A DNA stretch of 64,000 bases from an uncultured Clostridia bacterium (GCA_934663595.1 CAKUKM010000012.1:3084-67083); one strand, 5' to 3'; counted from the stretch's first letter, positions 16,764 to 26,446 are shown. Notes: generated by a model not told the origin, from the sequence alone. Translations and numbers: made by a program.

Positions 16764-17294
16764 TTATTTGTGAATGCGCCTTGCCAGCGCGTTTACGCCC
16801 CGGTCGATCGCGAGTCCCAGCGCCACGGAGGCGAGCACGTCGCTCGGGAAATGCACGAACAGATACAGCCGCGAAAGCGCGATCAGCGCGGCCAGCGGCA
16901 CGGCGATCCAGCCGAATTTGCGGTTTGCGCGCGTCAGCGCCGCCGCCGCGATCACCGAGGCCAGCGTGTGCCCGGACGGAAACGAATAGTCCTTCGGCAA
17001 ATCAATCAGCAGCGGGACGTTCGGGTCCAGCCAGCAGGGGCGCGGCCGCGCGACCCAGTTCTTGAGCGCGACATTGCCGATCAGCACGCCGATTGCCAGC
17101 CCGCACAGCAGCCAGAGGCCGTTTTTGCGGTATTTTTTCGAGGCGAGCAGCGCCATTCCGCAGAGAATCCAGATTGCGCCCGTGTCGCCGAGATGCGTAA
17201 TCAGCGGCATCAGCGCATCCAGAAGCGAGCAGGAAAGCAGCCCGCGCAGGCCGTCCAGCAGCCGCCAGTCCAGATTTTGAATCCACTGCAGCAT
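16764..17294 (-). CDS. PAP2-family membrane phosphatase
   Basis: Encodes 176 residues with about five or six hydrophobic helices. The three PAP2 motifs are present: KNWVARPRP, SFPSGHT and SRLYLFVHFPSDV. This gives the catalytic His pair for hydrolysis of a lipid or polyprenyl phosphate such as undecaprenyl or phosphatidylglycerol phosphate, acting at the membrane; the substrate is not certain. It is the last gene of a four-gene minus-strand operon, one base after the upstream stop. Confidence 0.92.
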   Translation of the reverse strand: MLQWIQNLDWRLLDGLRGLLSCSLLDALMPLITHLGDTGAIWILCGMALLASKKYRKNGLWLLCGLAIGVLIGNVALKNWVARPRPCWLDPNVPLLIDLPKDYSFPSGHTLASVIAAAALTRANRKFGWIAVPLAALIALSRLYLFVHFPSDVLASVALGLAIDRGVNALARRIHK

Positions 17295-17295
17295 G

Positions 17296-17739
17296 TCAGC
17301 CTCCTATAAATGCGAGTTTTACGCCGCTGGCCGCCAGCGTTACCACGATTCCCGCCGCAAGCACGCCCAGCACGATCGCCGGAAACGCCCGCTTGAACGG
17401 CAGATTCAGCATTGCGGCAATCAGCGCGCCCGTCCATGCGCCCGTGCCGGGCAGCGGAATGCCCACGAACAGCGCAAGGCCCCAGAACGCGTATTTCTGA
17501 ACGGACGGCGTGCGCTTTGCGGCGTGCCGCTCCACCCAGAGCGCCAGATCGCCCAGCCTTCCGCCGCGCGCCTTCATCCAGGCGAGAATGCTGCGAATGA
17601 ACAGAAGAATCAGCGGAACGGGCAGGAGATTGCCCAGCATCGCTGCGCATGCGTCGCTCGCAATCGCGAACGGAATCGCGCCGCGCAGCTCGATGACCGG
17701 CACCATCGAAATCAAAAACGTCTTAATCAGCGGCGACAT
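17296..17739 (-). CDS. Small multidrug export-type membrane protein (COG2426)
   Basis: Encodes 147 residues. SMVPVIELRGAIPFAI and GIPLPGTGAWTGALIAAML are typical of the COG2426/PF06695 family, which is annotated as putative small multidrug export protein but lacks firm functional proof. About four helices. The ATG at 17739 follows GAGGGGG; an in-frame start 24 bp upstream is less likely. It overlaps the upstream gene by 17 bp. Confidence 0.85.
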   Translation of the reverse strand: MSPLIKTFLISMVPVIELRGAIPFAIASDACAAMLGNLLPVPLILLFIRSILAWMKARGGRLGDLALWVERHAAKRTPSVQKYAFWGLALFVGIPLPGTGAWTGALIAAMLNLPFKRAFPAIVLGVLAAGIVVTLAASGVKLAFIGG

Positions 17740-17977
17740 GGCTTTTCCCCCTCGCAATCGCAAGGCCGATCAAGCTCAGCACCGCGCCCAGCGCCGCGAA
17801 CGCCCCGGTTTGTGCGAGCGCCGCGTTCAGCTCGCCGCCGCACGGCTCCGCAAGGCCCGCAAAGCACGGCGCGTAATACCCCAGCTTCAGCCAATACGAG
17901 GAAATCAGGCAGATCGCGCTGTTGAGCGCCATGCCCGCCGCCGCGCCGCGCAAAGCGGCAATCAGGATTTTCTTCAT
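17723..17977 (-). CDS. Small membrane protein (DUF3021-like)
   Basis: Encodes 84 residues with two hydrophobic helices (about residues 8-30 and 55-76), beginning MKKILIAALRGAAAGMALN. The layout resembles small DUF3021-like membrane proteins, but the match is by shape only. AAGGAGG precedes the ATG. It lies 12 bp after the phosphodiester glycosidase gene and overlaps the COG2426 gene, so it is co-transcribed. Confidence 0.6.
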   Translation of the reverse strand: MKKILIAALRGAAAGMALNSAICLISSYWLKLGYYAPCFAGLAEPCGGELNAALAQTGAFAALGAVLSLIGLAIARGKSHVAAD

Positions 17978-17989
17978 GGAAATTCCTCC

Positions 17990-18811
17990 TTAGAACCAGA
18001 TACAATCGGACAGCTTGCGCTCGTGTCCGCCGGCGGGCTGATTCAGAATTTCGCCCTGGAACCACAGCTCGGTCGAGCCGCCGCCATCGAGGTTGATCGC
18101 CGTCTGCACGCCGAGATTGACGAACATCGACTGCAGCGTCTGCAGCGAAATGCCCTCGGAATAGCCCGGCTGGCGGCCGTCGATGATGAGAATTACGTAG
18201 TGCTTCGGCGAGATCATGCCGATCGCCGTGCGCGGTTCGCGGCGCGTATCGCGGGTGGAAATTACGTCGAAAGAAGAGGGGAATTCCACGGCATGGCCGT
18301 CCTGAACGAGCACCGGGCCGAATTCAAACGTATTCTGAACGCCCGATTCCTGCAGACGCTTCGCGAGTGCCTCCGGCGTTTCCAGAGTGCGATCGGACAC
18401 GGTTTCAAACGAGCCGTCCGGCAGGATGGCCAGCATGTGGCGCGTGGTATCGTGCACGCGCAGCATCTCGCCGTTTCGGAGAATTACGCCGTAGCGATGG
18501 GTGCCGAAATCGTCGGCGTTGATCGCCAGCACCGCGCCCTCGCGCTGGGCCATTGTGGAAAGCGCCTCGAAGTCGCCCTGCGAAATGGCGGCGTGGAAGC
18601 CGGACGCATCCTGAATCTGCACGTCCACCGCAAAGCCGGCGGACTGGTCGCCGTAGATTTTCTTGATTGCGATCGAGCGCGCGGCGTCCTCATAGGAATA
18701 ATCATAGGGCCCTTCAAAGCAGGGCGTTTCCCAGGTGCTCTCCTGCGCATAGGCCATCGTGGAAAGCGCCAGCATCAGCACGAGCGCCCAGAGAATCAGC
18801 TTCGTTTTCAT
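17990..18811 (-). CDS. Exported phosphodiester glycosidase-family protein (NAGPA domain)
   Basis: Encodes 273 residues. A signal peptide (MKTKLILWALVLMLALSTMAYA) precedes a NAGPA/DUF2233 domain: LAINADDFGTHRYGVILRNG, PRTAIGMISPKHYVILIIDGR and the hallmark INLDGGGSTELW. The family removes N-acetylglucosamine or related sugars from phosphodiesters and occurs in exopolysaccharide and cell-wall contexts; the bacterial substrate is unknown. The ATG at 18811 has AAGGAG upstream. It is the first gene of the operon with two membrane proteins and a PAP2 phosphatase, consistent with envelope glycan or lipid-phosphate work. Confidence 0.88.
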   Translation of the reverse strand: MKTKLILWALVLMLALSTMAYAQESTWETPCFEGPYDYSYEDAARSIAIKKIYGDQSAGFAVDVQIQDASGFHAAISQGDFEALSTMAQREGAVLAINADDFGTHRYGVILRNGEMLRVHDTTRHMLAILPDGSFETVSDRTLETPEALAKRLQESGVQNTFEFGPVLVQDGHAVEFPSSFDVISTRDTRREPRTAIGMISPKHYVILIIDGRQPGYSEGISLQTLQSMFVNLGVQTAINLDGGGSTELWFQGEILNQPAGGHERKLSDCIWF

Positions 18812-18891
18812 ATTGCTCAACTCCTTTGCAGTTTGTGGTTTCACTATACCGCGCGAAAATAAGAATTCCATGAGAATGCAAGAACAAATAT

Positions 18892-18925
18892 TTCTTATAT
18901 TTTTCTTACATTGCCATGCTATAAT
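18892..18925 (+). promoter_or_regulatory. Two-component system promoter with direct repeats
   Basis: TATAAT at 18920-18925 has only a poor -35 box. In its place are direct repeats TTCTTA at 18892-18897 and TTCTTA at 18903-18908, exactly 11 bp apart, the spacing OmpR-family regulators use. The divergent glycosidase operon has TATAGT on the minus strand at 18848-18843, so the same sites could serve both directions. Confidence 0.6.
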
Positions 18926-18956
18926 CGCATTGAAAACGGGAGAGAGGGCTTTGAAT

Positions 18957-19640
18957 ATGCGACTGCTTCTTGTGGAGGACGATACGGCGCTGCGGGAGAT
19001 CCTCAGAAAGCGCCTGGTGCAGGAGGGCTACGCGGTGGACGCGTGCGGCGACGGCAGCGAGGAGCTGGAATACGCCGTCAGCGCGCCGTATGACGGGATC
19101 ATTCTGGATATCATGCTGCCCGGAATCGACGGGCTGACGATCCTGTCCAATCTGCGCGCCCGGGGCATGGACACGGCCGTTTTGCTGCTGACGGCGCGGG
19201 ACGCGGTGAATGATCGCGTGCGCGGACTGGACTGCGGCGCGGACGATTATCTGACCAAGCCGTTCGCCTATGAGGAGCTGTCCGCGCGGCTGCGCGCCAT
19301 GATGCGCCGGCATGCGCCTTCGCGGTCGCCGGTGCTGCGCGTGGGCGAATTGGAGATTGACACGACCACGCGCAGCGTCCATCGCGGCGGGCGCGTCGTT
19401 TCGCTCACGGCCAAGGAATACGCGCTGCTGGAATATATGATGCGCAACGCCGGGCAGGTGCTCACGCCCGGGCAGATTTACGATCACGTGTGGGATTATC
19501 AGGGCGGACTGGATTCCAATCTGGTGCCGGTTTATATCGGCTATCTGCGCGCGAAGATCGATCGCGGCGAGAATGTGAAGTACATCCAGACCGTGCGCGG
19601 CTTCGGCTATGTGCTCAGGGAGGAGAAAAATGCGGAATAA
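18957..19640 (+). CDS. OmpR-family response regulator
   Basis: Encodes 227 residues. The receiver domain has the acidic pair E7-D8/D9, phospho-acceptor D51 (GIILDIMLPG) and TKPF Lys. The C-terminal winged helix ends in VKYIQTVRGFGYVL. It is the partner of the overlapping histidine kinase. The ATG at 18957 is 9 nt after GAGAGGG; an in-frame TTG at 18951 is too close. It is possibly autoregulated through the TTCTTA repeats. Confidence 0.94.
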   Translation: MRLLLVEDDTALREILRKRLVQEGYAVDACGDGSEELEYAVSAPYDGIILDIMLPGIDGLTILSNLRARGMDTAVLLLTARDAVNDRVRGLDCGADDYLTKPFAYEELSARLRAMMRRHAPSRSPVLRVGELEIDTTTRSVHRGGRVVSLTAKEYALLEYMMRNAGQVLTPGQIYDHVWDYQGGLDSNLVPVYIGYLRAKIDRGENVKYIQTVRGFGYVLREEKNAE

Positions 19641-20982
19641 GCTCACGCTGCGCGTCAAGATGGCGCTGTGGTTTACCGGATCGGTGCTGGTGGTTACGGC
19701 TTTGTTCTTCAGCGCCATGTATTTCACCACGCGCGCAAAGCTGAACGGCATGCTCCGCGACGACCTTTCGCTGGCGCTGGAGCAGCTCTCTTCGCAGGTG
19801 GAGCGCGAAAACGGCTATCTCATCTTCGAGGATGAAACGCCGGTCAAGTCGGGAATCAGCTATTATATTATGGAGGAAAACGGCAGCGAGCTCGCCTCCC
19901 GCGGCGAGGACATTGCGCTGTTTGATACCGTGCCGGTGCGCGAGGGCGAATTTACGCGCGCGCATCGCGGCGAAGAAGACTGGCTGCTGCTGGATTCCGC
20001 GCCGATTGTGGTCGAGGGCGAGGGCGTGCGCATTCGCGTGGCGACCCCGCGCGCGCAGGTGCGGCAGACGCTGGGCGTATTCAAGGCGATTTTCCTCTTC
20101 GGCGTGCCGGTCATGACGGCGCTGGCGGCGCTGATCGGGTTCCAGATCGCCCGGCGGTCGCTTTCGCCGATTCACCGGATCATCGCGTGCGCCAATGAGA
20201 TTGCCGGCGGCGATCTGGCGCGGCGCGTGCCCGAGGAACCGACGGCCGACGAGCTGGGCGAGCTGACGCGGACGCTGAATCGAATGCTGGCCTCGCTGGA
20301 GGATTCCTTCCGGCGCGAGCGGCGATTTGCCTCGGACGCGTCGCACGAGCTGCGCACGCCGGTGGCGGTGATTCTGGCGTATACCGAAAGCCTGCTGGCG
20401 GACGGGGCGCTTTCCGGCGAGGCGCGCGAGCGGGCGGAGACCATATTGAACGAATGCCGGAGAATGCAGCGCATGATCGACCAGATGCTGACGCTGGTGC
20501 GCGGGCAGGAGGGCCGCTATCCGGTCACGATGGAGAATATCTGCTTAAACGACGTGTTCGACGGCGTGGCGATGGTGCTGGAGCCGATTGCCGCGCAGCG
20601 CGAGATTCATACGCATTTCGATCTGGACGGGCGAATTGAGCTGATTGCCGACCAGAGCCTGATTACGCAGCTTCTGCTGAATCTGACCGAGAACGCCGTG
20701 AAATACGGCAAAAAGGGCGGCGACGTATGGGTGAACGCCGCGCGGGACGGCGAAAGCGTGCGCCTGACCGTGACCGACAATGGAATCGGCGTCAGCCGCG
20801 AAAACCTGAATCACATATTCGAGCGGTTTTTCCGCGCCGATACGGCGCGCGACCGCAGTGGAACCGGCCTCGGCCTGTCCATCGCGCAGTGGATCGTGAA
20901 TCTCCATGGCGGAACGATTCGCGCCGAAAGCGAGCCGGACGTCGGCACCCGATTTACCGTAACGCTGCCCGTAAGAACCTGA
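19630..20982 (+). CDS. Sensor histidine kinase
   Basis: Encodes 450 residues. TM1 at about 10-31, an extracytoplasmic sensor region about 32-155, TM2 about 157-178, then HAMP, HisKA with H239 (SDASHELRTP) and a HATPase domain with N-box (LNLTENAVKYG), G1 (TVTDNGIGVS) and G2 (GTGLGLSIAQ). It overlaps the response regulator by 11 bp. The layout resembles ArlS/CssS-type envelope sensors. The signal is unknown. Confidence 0.94.
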   Translation: MRNKLTLRVKMALWFTGSVLVVTALFFSAMYFTTRAKLNGMLRDDLSLALEQLSSQVERENGYLIFEDETPVKSGISYYIMEENGSELASRGEDIALFDTVPVREGEFTRAHRGEEDWLLLDSAPIVVEGEGVRIRVATPRAQVRQTLGVFKAIFLFGVPVMTALAALIGFQIARRSLSPIHRIIACANEIAGGDLARRVPEEPTADELGELTRTLNRMLASLEDSFRRERRFASDASHELRTPVAVILAYTESLLADGALSGEARERAETILNECRRMQRMIDQMLTLVRGQEGRYPVTMENICLNDVFDGVAMVLEPIAAQREIHTHFDLDGRIELIADQSLITQLLLNLTENAVKYGKKGGDVWVNAARDGESVRLTVTDNGIGVSRENLNHIFERFFRADTARDRSGTGLGLSIAQWIVNLHGGTIRAESEPDVGTRFTVTLPVRT

Positions 20983-21002
20983 TTGCGGAAAGGAAAGTTT
21001 CC

Positions 21003-22037
21003 ATGGAAAACAGAAAATTCGCGCTCATCCCCGCCTATCAGCCGGATGAGAAGTTAAGTGCGCTTTGTTTCAGCCTGAAGGAGAAGAATTACGAGATCGT
21101 CGTGGTCGACGATGGCAGCGGAGAGGCGTATTCCGGAATTTTTGAATCCGTAAAGCCCTGCGCGACGGTGCTTTCCTATTTGCCGAATCGCGGCAAGGGC
21201 GCGGCGCTCAAGACCGGGCTCGCCTATATTCAGACCGTTTGCGCGCCCGGCGACGTGGTCGCGACCGCCGATGCGGACGGCCAGCACCGCCCGGAGGATA
21301 TCGAAAAGACCGTGCGCGAGGCGTTTTTGAATCCCGATGCGCTGGTGCTGGGCAGCCGGGCGTTTACGGGCAAGGTGCCGCTGCGCAGCCGGCTGGGCAA
21401 CGGCATTACCCGCGGCATGTTCGGCGCGCTGGCGGGACACAGGGTTCGCGATACGCAGACCGGGCTGCGCGCGTTTTCGTGCGCGAAGATTCCGTTCATG
21501 GCCGAAATCCGCGGCGACCGGTATGAATATGAAATGAACGTGCTGCTCGAATGCTCGCGCAAGCGCGTTCCGATTCGCGAAATCCCGATCGAGACGGTGT
21601 ATATCGACGGCAACGCCTCTTCGCATTTCCATCCGGTGCGCGATGCATGGCGGATTTACCGCGAGCTGTTTGCGTTCGCCGCGTCGTCGTTCGCGGGCTT
21701 CGTTACGGATTACGGCCTGTTCAGCCTGCTTTCGGCGCTGCTGGGAAGCGCGCTGCTGCCGCTTTGCAATGTGCTTGCGCGGATCGTGAGCGCGAGCGTG
21801 AATTACCTGCTCAACCGGCGGTACGTGTTTCATGATCAGGGGAGCGTAAAGCAGTCCGCGCCGCGATACGCGCTGCTGGCGTGCGCGATTCTGGGCGCGA
21901 ACACGCTGATTCTGATGCTCCTTGCCGACGGATGGAAGGTCAATCGCTATGCCGCGAAGCTGATGACCGAAATTCTGCTGTTCGCGGTGAGCTGGGCGGT
22001 GCAGAAATCCGCGGTATTCGTCTCGCGCCGCGCCTGA
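21003..22037 (+). CDS. Family 2 glycosyltransferase fused to a GtrA-like membrane domain
   Basis: Encodes 344 residues. Residues 1-220 are a GT-A glycosyltransferase of the dolichyl-phosphate mannose synthase type: LIPAYQPDEKL, EIVVVDDGSG, DXD-like TADADGQHRPED. Residues about 225-344 form a four-helix GtrA/DPMS_TM domain ending in LNRRYVF. The protein most likely puts a sugar on undecaprenyl phosphate and helps flip it for decoration of wall or surface polymers. The ATG at 21003 follows GGAAAGGAAAG. It lies 20 bp after the kinase gene, so it may be part of the two-component operon. Confidence 0.9.
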   Translation: MENRKFALIPAYQPDEKLSALCFSLKEKNYEIVVVDDGSGEAYSGIFESVKPCATVLSYLPNRGKGAALKTGLAYIQTVCAPGDVVATADADGQHRPEDIEKTVREAFLNPDALVLGSRAFTGKVPLRSRLGNGITRGMFGALAGHRVRDTQTGLRAFSCAKIPFMAEIRGDRYEYEMNVLLECSRKRVPIREIPIETVYIDGNASSHFHPVRDAWRIYRELFAFAASSFAGFVTDYGLFSLLSALLGSALLPLCNVLARIVSASVNYLLNRRYVFHDQGSVKQSAPRYALLACAILGANTLILMLLADGWKVNRYAAKLMTEILLFAVSWAVQKSAVFVSRRA

Positions 22038-22061
22038 TTCGTTTGCCCTCGATAAAAGCGT

Positions 22062-22090
22062 TTGCATCTTTTCGCAGAATGTGCTATACT
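22062..22090 (+). promoter_or_regulatory. glgP promoter
   Basis: TTGCAT (22062-22067), 17 bp, TATACT (22085-22090), 41 bp before the glgP start. Confidence 0.7.
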
Positions 22091-22130
22091 TAGGAGCGCT
22101 GAAAAAGAAAACGCGCAGGAGGGCATGCGA

Positions 22131-24578
22131 ATGAATTTCGAGAAAAAGAGCGTAGAGCAGATCAAATCCGAGCTGCTTGAAAAACTGAGCACCAGCTTCG
22201 GCAGCGGACTGGATGAGGCGACGGACGAGCAGATCTATCAGGCGCTGGCTCTCATGGTGCGCGACGAGGTCATGGCGCGCCGAAGCGCGAGCCGCGGCGT
22301 GCGCAAGCAGACGGGCGCAAAAAAGGTGTATTATTTGAGCGCCGAATTTCTGGTCGGCCGTGCGCTGCACAACAACATGGTCAATCTCGTGAACGAGAAA
22401 AACTATCTGCGCGCGCTGGAGGAGCTCGGCATCGACAAGACCGTAATCTTCGAGCAGGAGCCGGAGCCGGGCCTTGGAAACGGCGGTCTGGGCCGCCTTG
22501 CCGCGTGCTTTCTCGATTCGCTGACGACGCTGAAGCTGCCGGCGATGGGCTGCAGCATCCGATATGAATACGGCCTTTTCCGCCAGAAGATCGTGGACGG
22601 CTATCAGGTTGAGGTGCCGGACAACTGGCTCGAGGAAGGCAACGTTTGGGAAATTCCGCGCCCGGACCAGAAGGTCGAGGTGCGCTTCGGCGGCCAGGTC
22701 ACGCCCTATGACGAGGGCGGCCGCCTGAAATTCAAATACGACAATTATCTCGCCGTCGAGGCGGTGCCCTATGACATTCCCGTCGTGGGCTACGATACCA
22801 CGATGGTGAATTTCCTGCGCGTATGGTCGGCCAGATCGACCAAATCGATCGATATGGATCGCTTCCAGCGCGGCGAGCATTTGCAGGCGATGGCGGAGCG
22901 CGAGCTGTGCGAGGTCATTTCGAAGGTGCTCTACCCGAGCGACGACAGCTATCAGGGCAAGGAGCTGCGCTTGAAGCAGCAGTATTTCTTCTCGTCGGCG
23001 TCGATTCAGTACGCCGTGAAGGACTTTTTGAAGGTTTACGGCCCGAAATGGGAGATCTTCCCGGACAAGGTGGCCGTTCATATCAACGACACGCACCCCG
23101 CGGTCGCCATTCCGGAGCTGATGCGCATCCTGATGGATGATCACGGCCTTTCCTGGGACGACGCGGAGGGCATTTGCCGCAAGACCTTTGCCTATACGAA
23201 CCATACGGTGCTGCAGGAGGCGCTCGAGCGCTGGCCGGAATCGCTGTTTTCCGAGCAGCTGCCGCGCATTTACATGATCCTGAAGGAAATGAACCGCCGG
23301 CTGTGCGAGCAGCTGTGGGAGGTTTACACCGGCCAGTGGGAGCGCATCGGCCACATGGCGATTCTCGCGTACAAACAGGTGCATATGGCGAATCTGTGCG
23401 TCGCGTTCGCGCATTCGGTCAACGGCGTTTCGGCGATTCATACCGACATTCTGAAGAAGCAGACGTTCCACGATTATTATCTGATGGACCCGAAGAAGTT
23501 CGTGTCGATCACGAACGGCATTACGCACCGCCGGTGGCTCATTCAGTGCAACGCGCCGCTTTCGGATCTGATCGATTCGGCGATTGGCGATGGCTGGCGC
23601 AAGGATATGGACCAACTGATTCGCTTGAAGCCCTTTGCCGACGATCCGGCCTTCCGCGCGCAGTTTGAAAAGGTGAAATACCAGAACAAGCTGCGCCTGA
23701 CCGAGCGCGTGCATCGCCTGCAGGGCGTGCGCATGAATCCGGACAGCATTTTCGACGCGCAGGCCAAGCGTCTGCACGAATACAAGCGCCAGCTGATGAA
23801 CGCGCTGAATATTATGCTGTTCTACAACGCAATCTGCGAAAATCCGACCGGCAATTACCTTCCGCACACGTTTATCTTCGGCGCGAAGGCGGCGCCGGGC
23901 TATCAGCGCGCGAAGCTGACGATCAAGCTGATCAATTCGATTGCGGAGCTGGTGAAAAAGCATCCGGTGGCCAGCAAATACATCGACGTGGTGTTCCTGG
24001 AGAATTATTCCGTGGCGCAGGCGGAGGTGCTGATGCCGGCGGCGGATATCTCGCAGCAGATTTCGACCGCGGGCAAGGAGGCCAGCGGCACCGGCAACAT
24101 GAAATTCATGATGAACGGCGCGGTGACCGTCGGCACGATGGACGGCGCGAACTGCGAAATCTACGATGCGGTCGGCGCGGACAATATCTATATCTTCGGC
24201 CTGACCGCCGAGCAGGTCGAGCACGGCTATGTGCACTATCGCTCCAGCGAGATTTACGAGACGAATCCCGCGATCCGCAAGGTCATGGAGCAGATGATCG
24301 ACGGAACGCTCGCGCCGGAAAATCCGCGCATGTTCCAGGAGATCTATCACGCGCTGCTGTTCGGCGATTGTGGCGGCATGGCGGACCCGTATTTCGTTTT
24401 GAAGGATCTGCCGGCCTACAACCTTACGCAGAAAAAGGCCGCGCAGGATTACACCGACCGCGACAAATGGCTGCGCATGGCGGTTATGAACACCGCGTGT
24501 TCCGGCGGATTTACGTCCGATCGCACGATTAAGCAGTACAACGATCTGATCTGGCATTTGACGCCGCTGAAGCTGTAA
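22131..24578 (+). CDS. glgP: Glycogen/alpha-glucan phosphorylase
   Basis: Encodes 815 residues, the normal GT35 length. It releases glucose 1-phosphate from alpha-1,4-glucans with PLP. PLP is bound by K658 in EASGTGNMKFMMNGA. The N-terminal YYLSAEFLVGRAL and GLGNGGLGRLAACFLDS motifs are typical. The ATG at 22131 is 7 nt after CAGGAGGG; an ATG at 22125 would be too close. It is followed 20 bp later by a GH13 hydrolase, so the pair would degrade glycogen or imported maltodextrin. Confidence 0.96.
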   Translation: MNFEKKSVEQIKSELLEKLSTSFGSGLDEATDEQIYQALALMVRDEVMARRSASRGVRKQTGAKKVYYLSAEFLVGRALHNNMVNLVNEKNYLRALEELGIDKTVIFEQEPEPGLGNGGLGRLAACFLDSLTTLKLPAMGCSIRYEYGLFRQKIVDGYQVEVPDNWLEEGNVWEIPRPDQKVEVRFGGQVTPYDEGGRLKFKYDNYLAVEAVPYDIPVVGYDTTMVNFLRVWSARSTKSIDMDRFQRGEHLQAMAERELCEVISKVLYPSDDSYQGKELRLKQQYFFSSASIQYAVKDFLKVYGPKWEIFPDKVAVHINDTHPAVAIPELMRILMDDHGLSWDDAEGICRKTFAYTNHTVLQEALERWPESLFSEQLPRIYMILKEMNRRLCEQLWEVYTGQWERIGHMAILAYKQVHMANLCVAFAHSVNGVSAIHTDILKKQTFHDYYLMDPKKFVSITNGITHRRWLIQCNAPLSDLIDSAIGDGWRKDMDQLIRLKPFADDPAFRAQFEKVKYQNKLRLTERVHRLQGVRMNPDSIFDAQAKRLHEYKRQLMNALNIMLFYNAICENPTGNYLPHTFIFGAKAAPGYQRAKLTIKLINSIAELVKKHPVASKYIDVVFLENYSVAQAEVLMPAADISQQISTAGKEASGTGNMKFMMNGAVTVGTMDGANCEIYDAVGADNIYIFGLTAEQVEHGYVHYRSSEIYETNPAIRKVMEQMIDGTLAPENPRMFQEIYHALLFGDCGGMADPYFVLKDLPAYNLTQKKAAQDYTDRDKWLRMAVMNTACSGGFTSDRTIKQYNDLIWHLTPLKL

Positions 24579-24598
24579 AACGATAACGGAGTGAGAGC

Positions 24599-26443
24599 AT
24601 GAACCTGTATCACGATTCCCGCAGCATCGTCTATCGCCGCCCGCAGGGCGCGGCGGCGTGCGGAAGCGCGGTTGAACTGCGCGTGCGCGCGGAGGGCGTG
24701 AAGGAGGTCGAGCTGCGCATTTGGCAGCAGAATGCCGAAACGCTGATTCCGATGGCGCGATTGGAGGAGAATCTGTACGCTGCCTCCTACGCGCTGCCCG
24801 CGGAGCCGGGGCTGGTCTGGTATTGCTTCCGCGCGACGGACGCGGCCGGAGGGACTGCCTATTACGGAAACGCGCGCGATCAGCTGGGCGGCGTGGGCGA
24901 AATGAGCGAGGGACTGCCGCCGTCGTATCAGATTACGGCGTATGACCCCGAATACAAAACGCCCGAATGGCTGCGCGAGGGCGTGATGATGCAGATCATG
25001 GTCGACCGCTTTTGCGCTTCGAAGAAGAGAAGCGTCGATTGTCTGCCTGCGGGCTCGTATTATCACGTGCGCTGGGACGACGATCCGGTGCTGGTCGTGA
25101 ATGATCGGCGCGGCGAATACTGCAACAACGATTTCTTCGGCGGCGATCTGAACGGCGTTGCCGAAAAGCTCGATTACATCGCGGGCATGGGCGTTACGGT
25201 GATTTACCTAAACCCCATCTTCCGCGCGAGCAGCAATCACAAATACAATACCGGCGATTACCGCGCCATCGCGCCGGAATTCGGAACCGAGCGGGATTTT
25301 GAGAATCTCTGCGCCGAGGCGAAGAAGCGCGGCATTCGCATTTTGATCGACGGCGTGTTTTCGCACACCGGGTCGGACAGCGTGTACTTTAACAAGGAGG
25401 GCACCTACGGCCCGGGCGGCGCTTACAACGATCCGAATTCGTCCTATCGCGCGTGGTACGATTTCAAATCCTGGCCCGAGGATTACGACTGCTGGTGGGG
25501 CGTGAAGACGCTGCCGAACGTGCGCGAGGAGGAAAAGAGCTATCGCGAGTTCATCCTTTCGGGGTCGGACAGCGTGCTTAAGCACTGGCTGCGCGCGGGC
25601 GCGTCCGGCTGGCGGCTGGATGTGGCCGATGAATTGCCGATGCCGTTTCTGCGCGAGCTGCGCCGATGCGAAAAGCAGACCGATCCCGATGCGGCCGTGC
25701 TCGGCGAGGTCTGGGAGGACCCGAGCAACAAGGTGTCCTATGGTGAGGTGCGGTCGTATTGCCTGGGCGATACGCTCGATTGCGCGATGAATTACCCGCT
25801 GCGCGAGTGCGCGCTGGGATTCATGCTGGGCAGGATCGACGCGGGCGAATTTGCGCGCTGCGTGCTGAGCATGGCGGAAAATCAGCCGAAGCAGTTCTTT
25901 TATTCCAACATGAATCTGCTGGGCAGTCACGATCGCGCGCGCGCGCTTTCGGTGCTCGCGGACGTGGGCGATATGGAGCCGGAGCGCCGCAAGCGCCACG
26001 CGTTTGATCTGACGCCCGAGCAGTACGCCCGCGGCAAGAAGCGGCTGATTGCGGCATGGAATCTGATTTGCGCGCTGCCGGGCATGCCGAGCGTCTATTA
26101 CGGCGACGAGGCCGGCGCTTACGGCATGGGCGACCCGTTCTGCCGCGGAACGTATCCGTGGGGGCGCGAGGACGCGGAGCTGATCGAGGCGTTTCGCGCG
26201 GCGATTGCGAGACGGCGCGGTTCTGCGATTCTCAAAACCGGCGAGCTGGCGATTACCGCCTGCGGCACGGACGTTGTGATCGTTGAAAGAAGCGTTTCCG
26301 GCGGCAGAGATGCGTTTGGCGAGGAAGCGGAGAACGGCGCGTGCGCGCTGGCGATCAACCGCGCGGACGACGCGCGATGGATTGAATACCGCGGAAGGAC
26401 GATCGAGCTGCCGGGCGAGAGCGGCATATGGCTGGAGGATTGA
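24599..26443 (+). CDS. GH13 alpha-glucan hydrolase (neopullulanase/cyclomaltodextrinase-like)
   Basis: Encodes 614 residues. An N-terminal CBM34-like beta domain (about 1-120) precedes the catalytic barrel. The four GH13 regions are present: DGVFSHTG, GWRLDVADE with nucleophile D341, GEVWED with acid/base E370, and LLGSHD with D445. No signal peptide, so it acts in the cytoplasm on maltodextrins or glycogen, matching glgP upstream. It probably belongs to the neopullulanase-like subfamilies (GH13_20/39). Confidence 0.92.
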   Translation: MNLYHDSRSIVYRRPQGAAACGSAVELRVRAEGVKEVELRIWQQNAETLIPMARLEENLYAASYALPAEPGLVWYCFRATDAAGGTAYYGNARDQLGGVGEMSEGLPPSYQITAYDPEYKTPEWLREGVMMQIMVDRFCASKKRSVDCLPAGSYYHVRWDDDPVLVVNDRRGEYCNNDFFGGDLNGVAEKLDYIAGMGVTVIYLNPIFRASSNHKYNTGDYRAIAPEFGTERDFENLCAEAKKRGIRILIDGVFSHTGSDSVYFNKEGTYGPGGAYNDPNSSYRAWYDFKSWPEDYDCWWGVKTLPNVREEEKSYREFILSGSDSVLKHWLRAGASGWRLDVADELPMPFLRELRRCEKQTDPDAAVLGEVWEDPSNKVSYGEVRSYCLGDTLDCAMNYPLRECALGFMLGRIDAGEFARCVLSMAENQPKQFFYSNMNLLGSHDRARALSVLADVGDMEPERRKRHAFDLTPEQYARGKKRLIAAWNLICALPGMPSVYYGDEAGAYGMGDPFCRGTYPWGREDAELIEAFRAAIARRRGSAILKTGELAITACGTDVVIVERSVSGGRDAFGEEAENGACALAINRADDARWIEYRGRTIELPGESGIWLED

Positions 26444-26446
26444 GGC

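Noticed and set aside
21054..24557. Minus-strand open frame of 1,167 codons
   Set aside because: Antisense of the glycosyltransferase and glgP. Composition is typical of a mirror frame, with no motif and no ribosome site.
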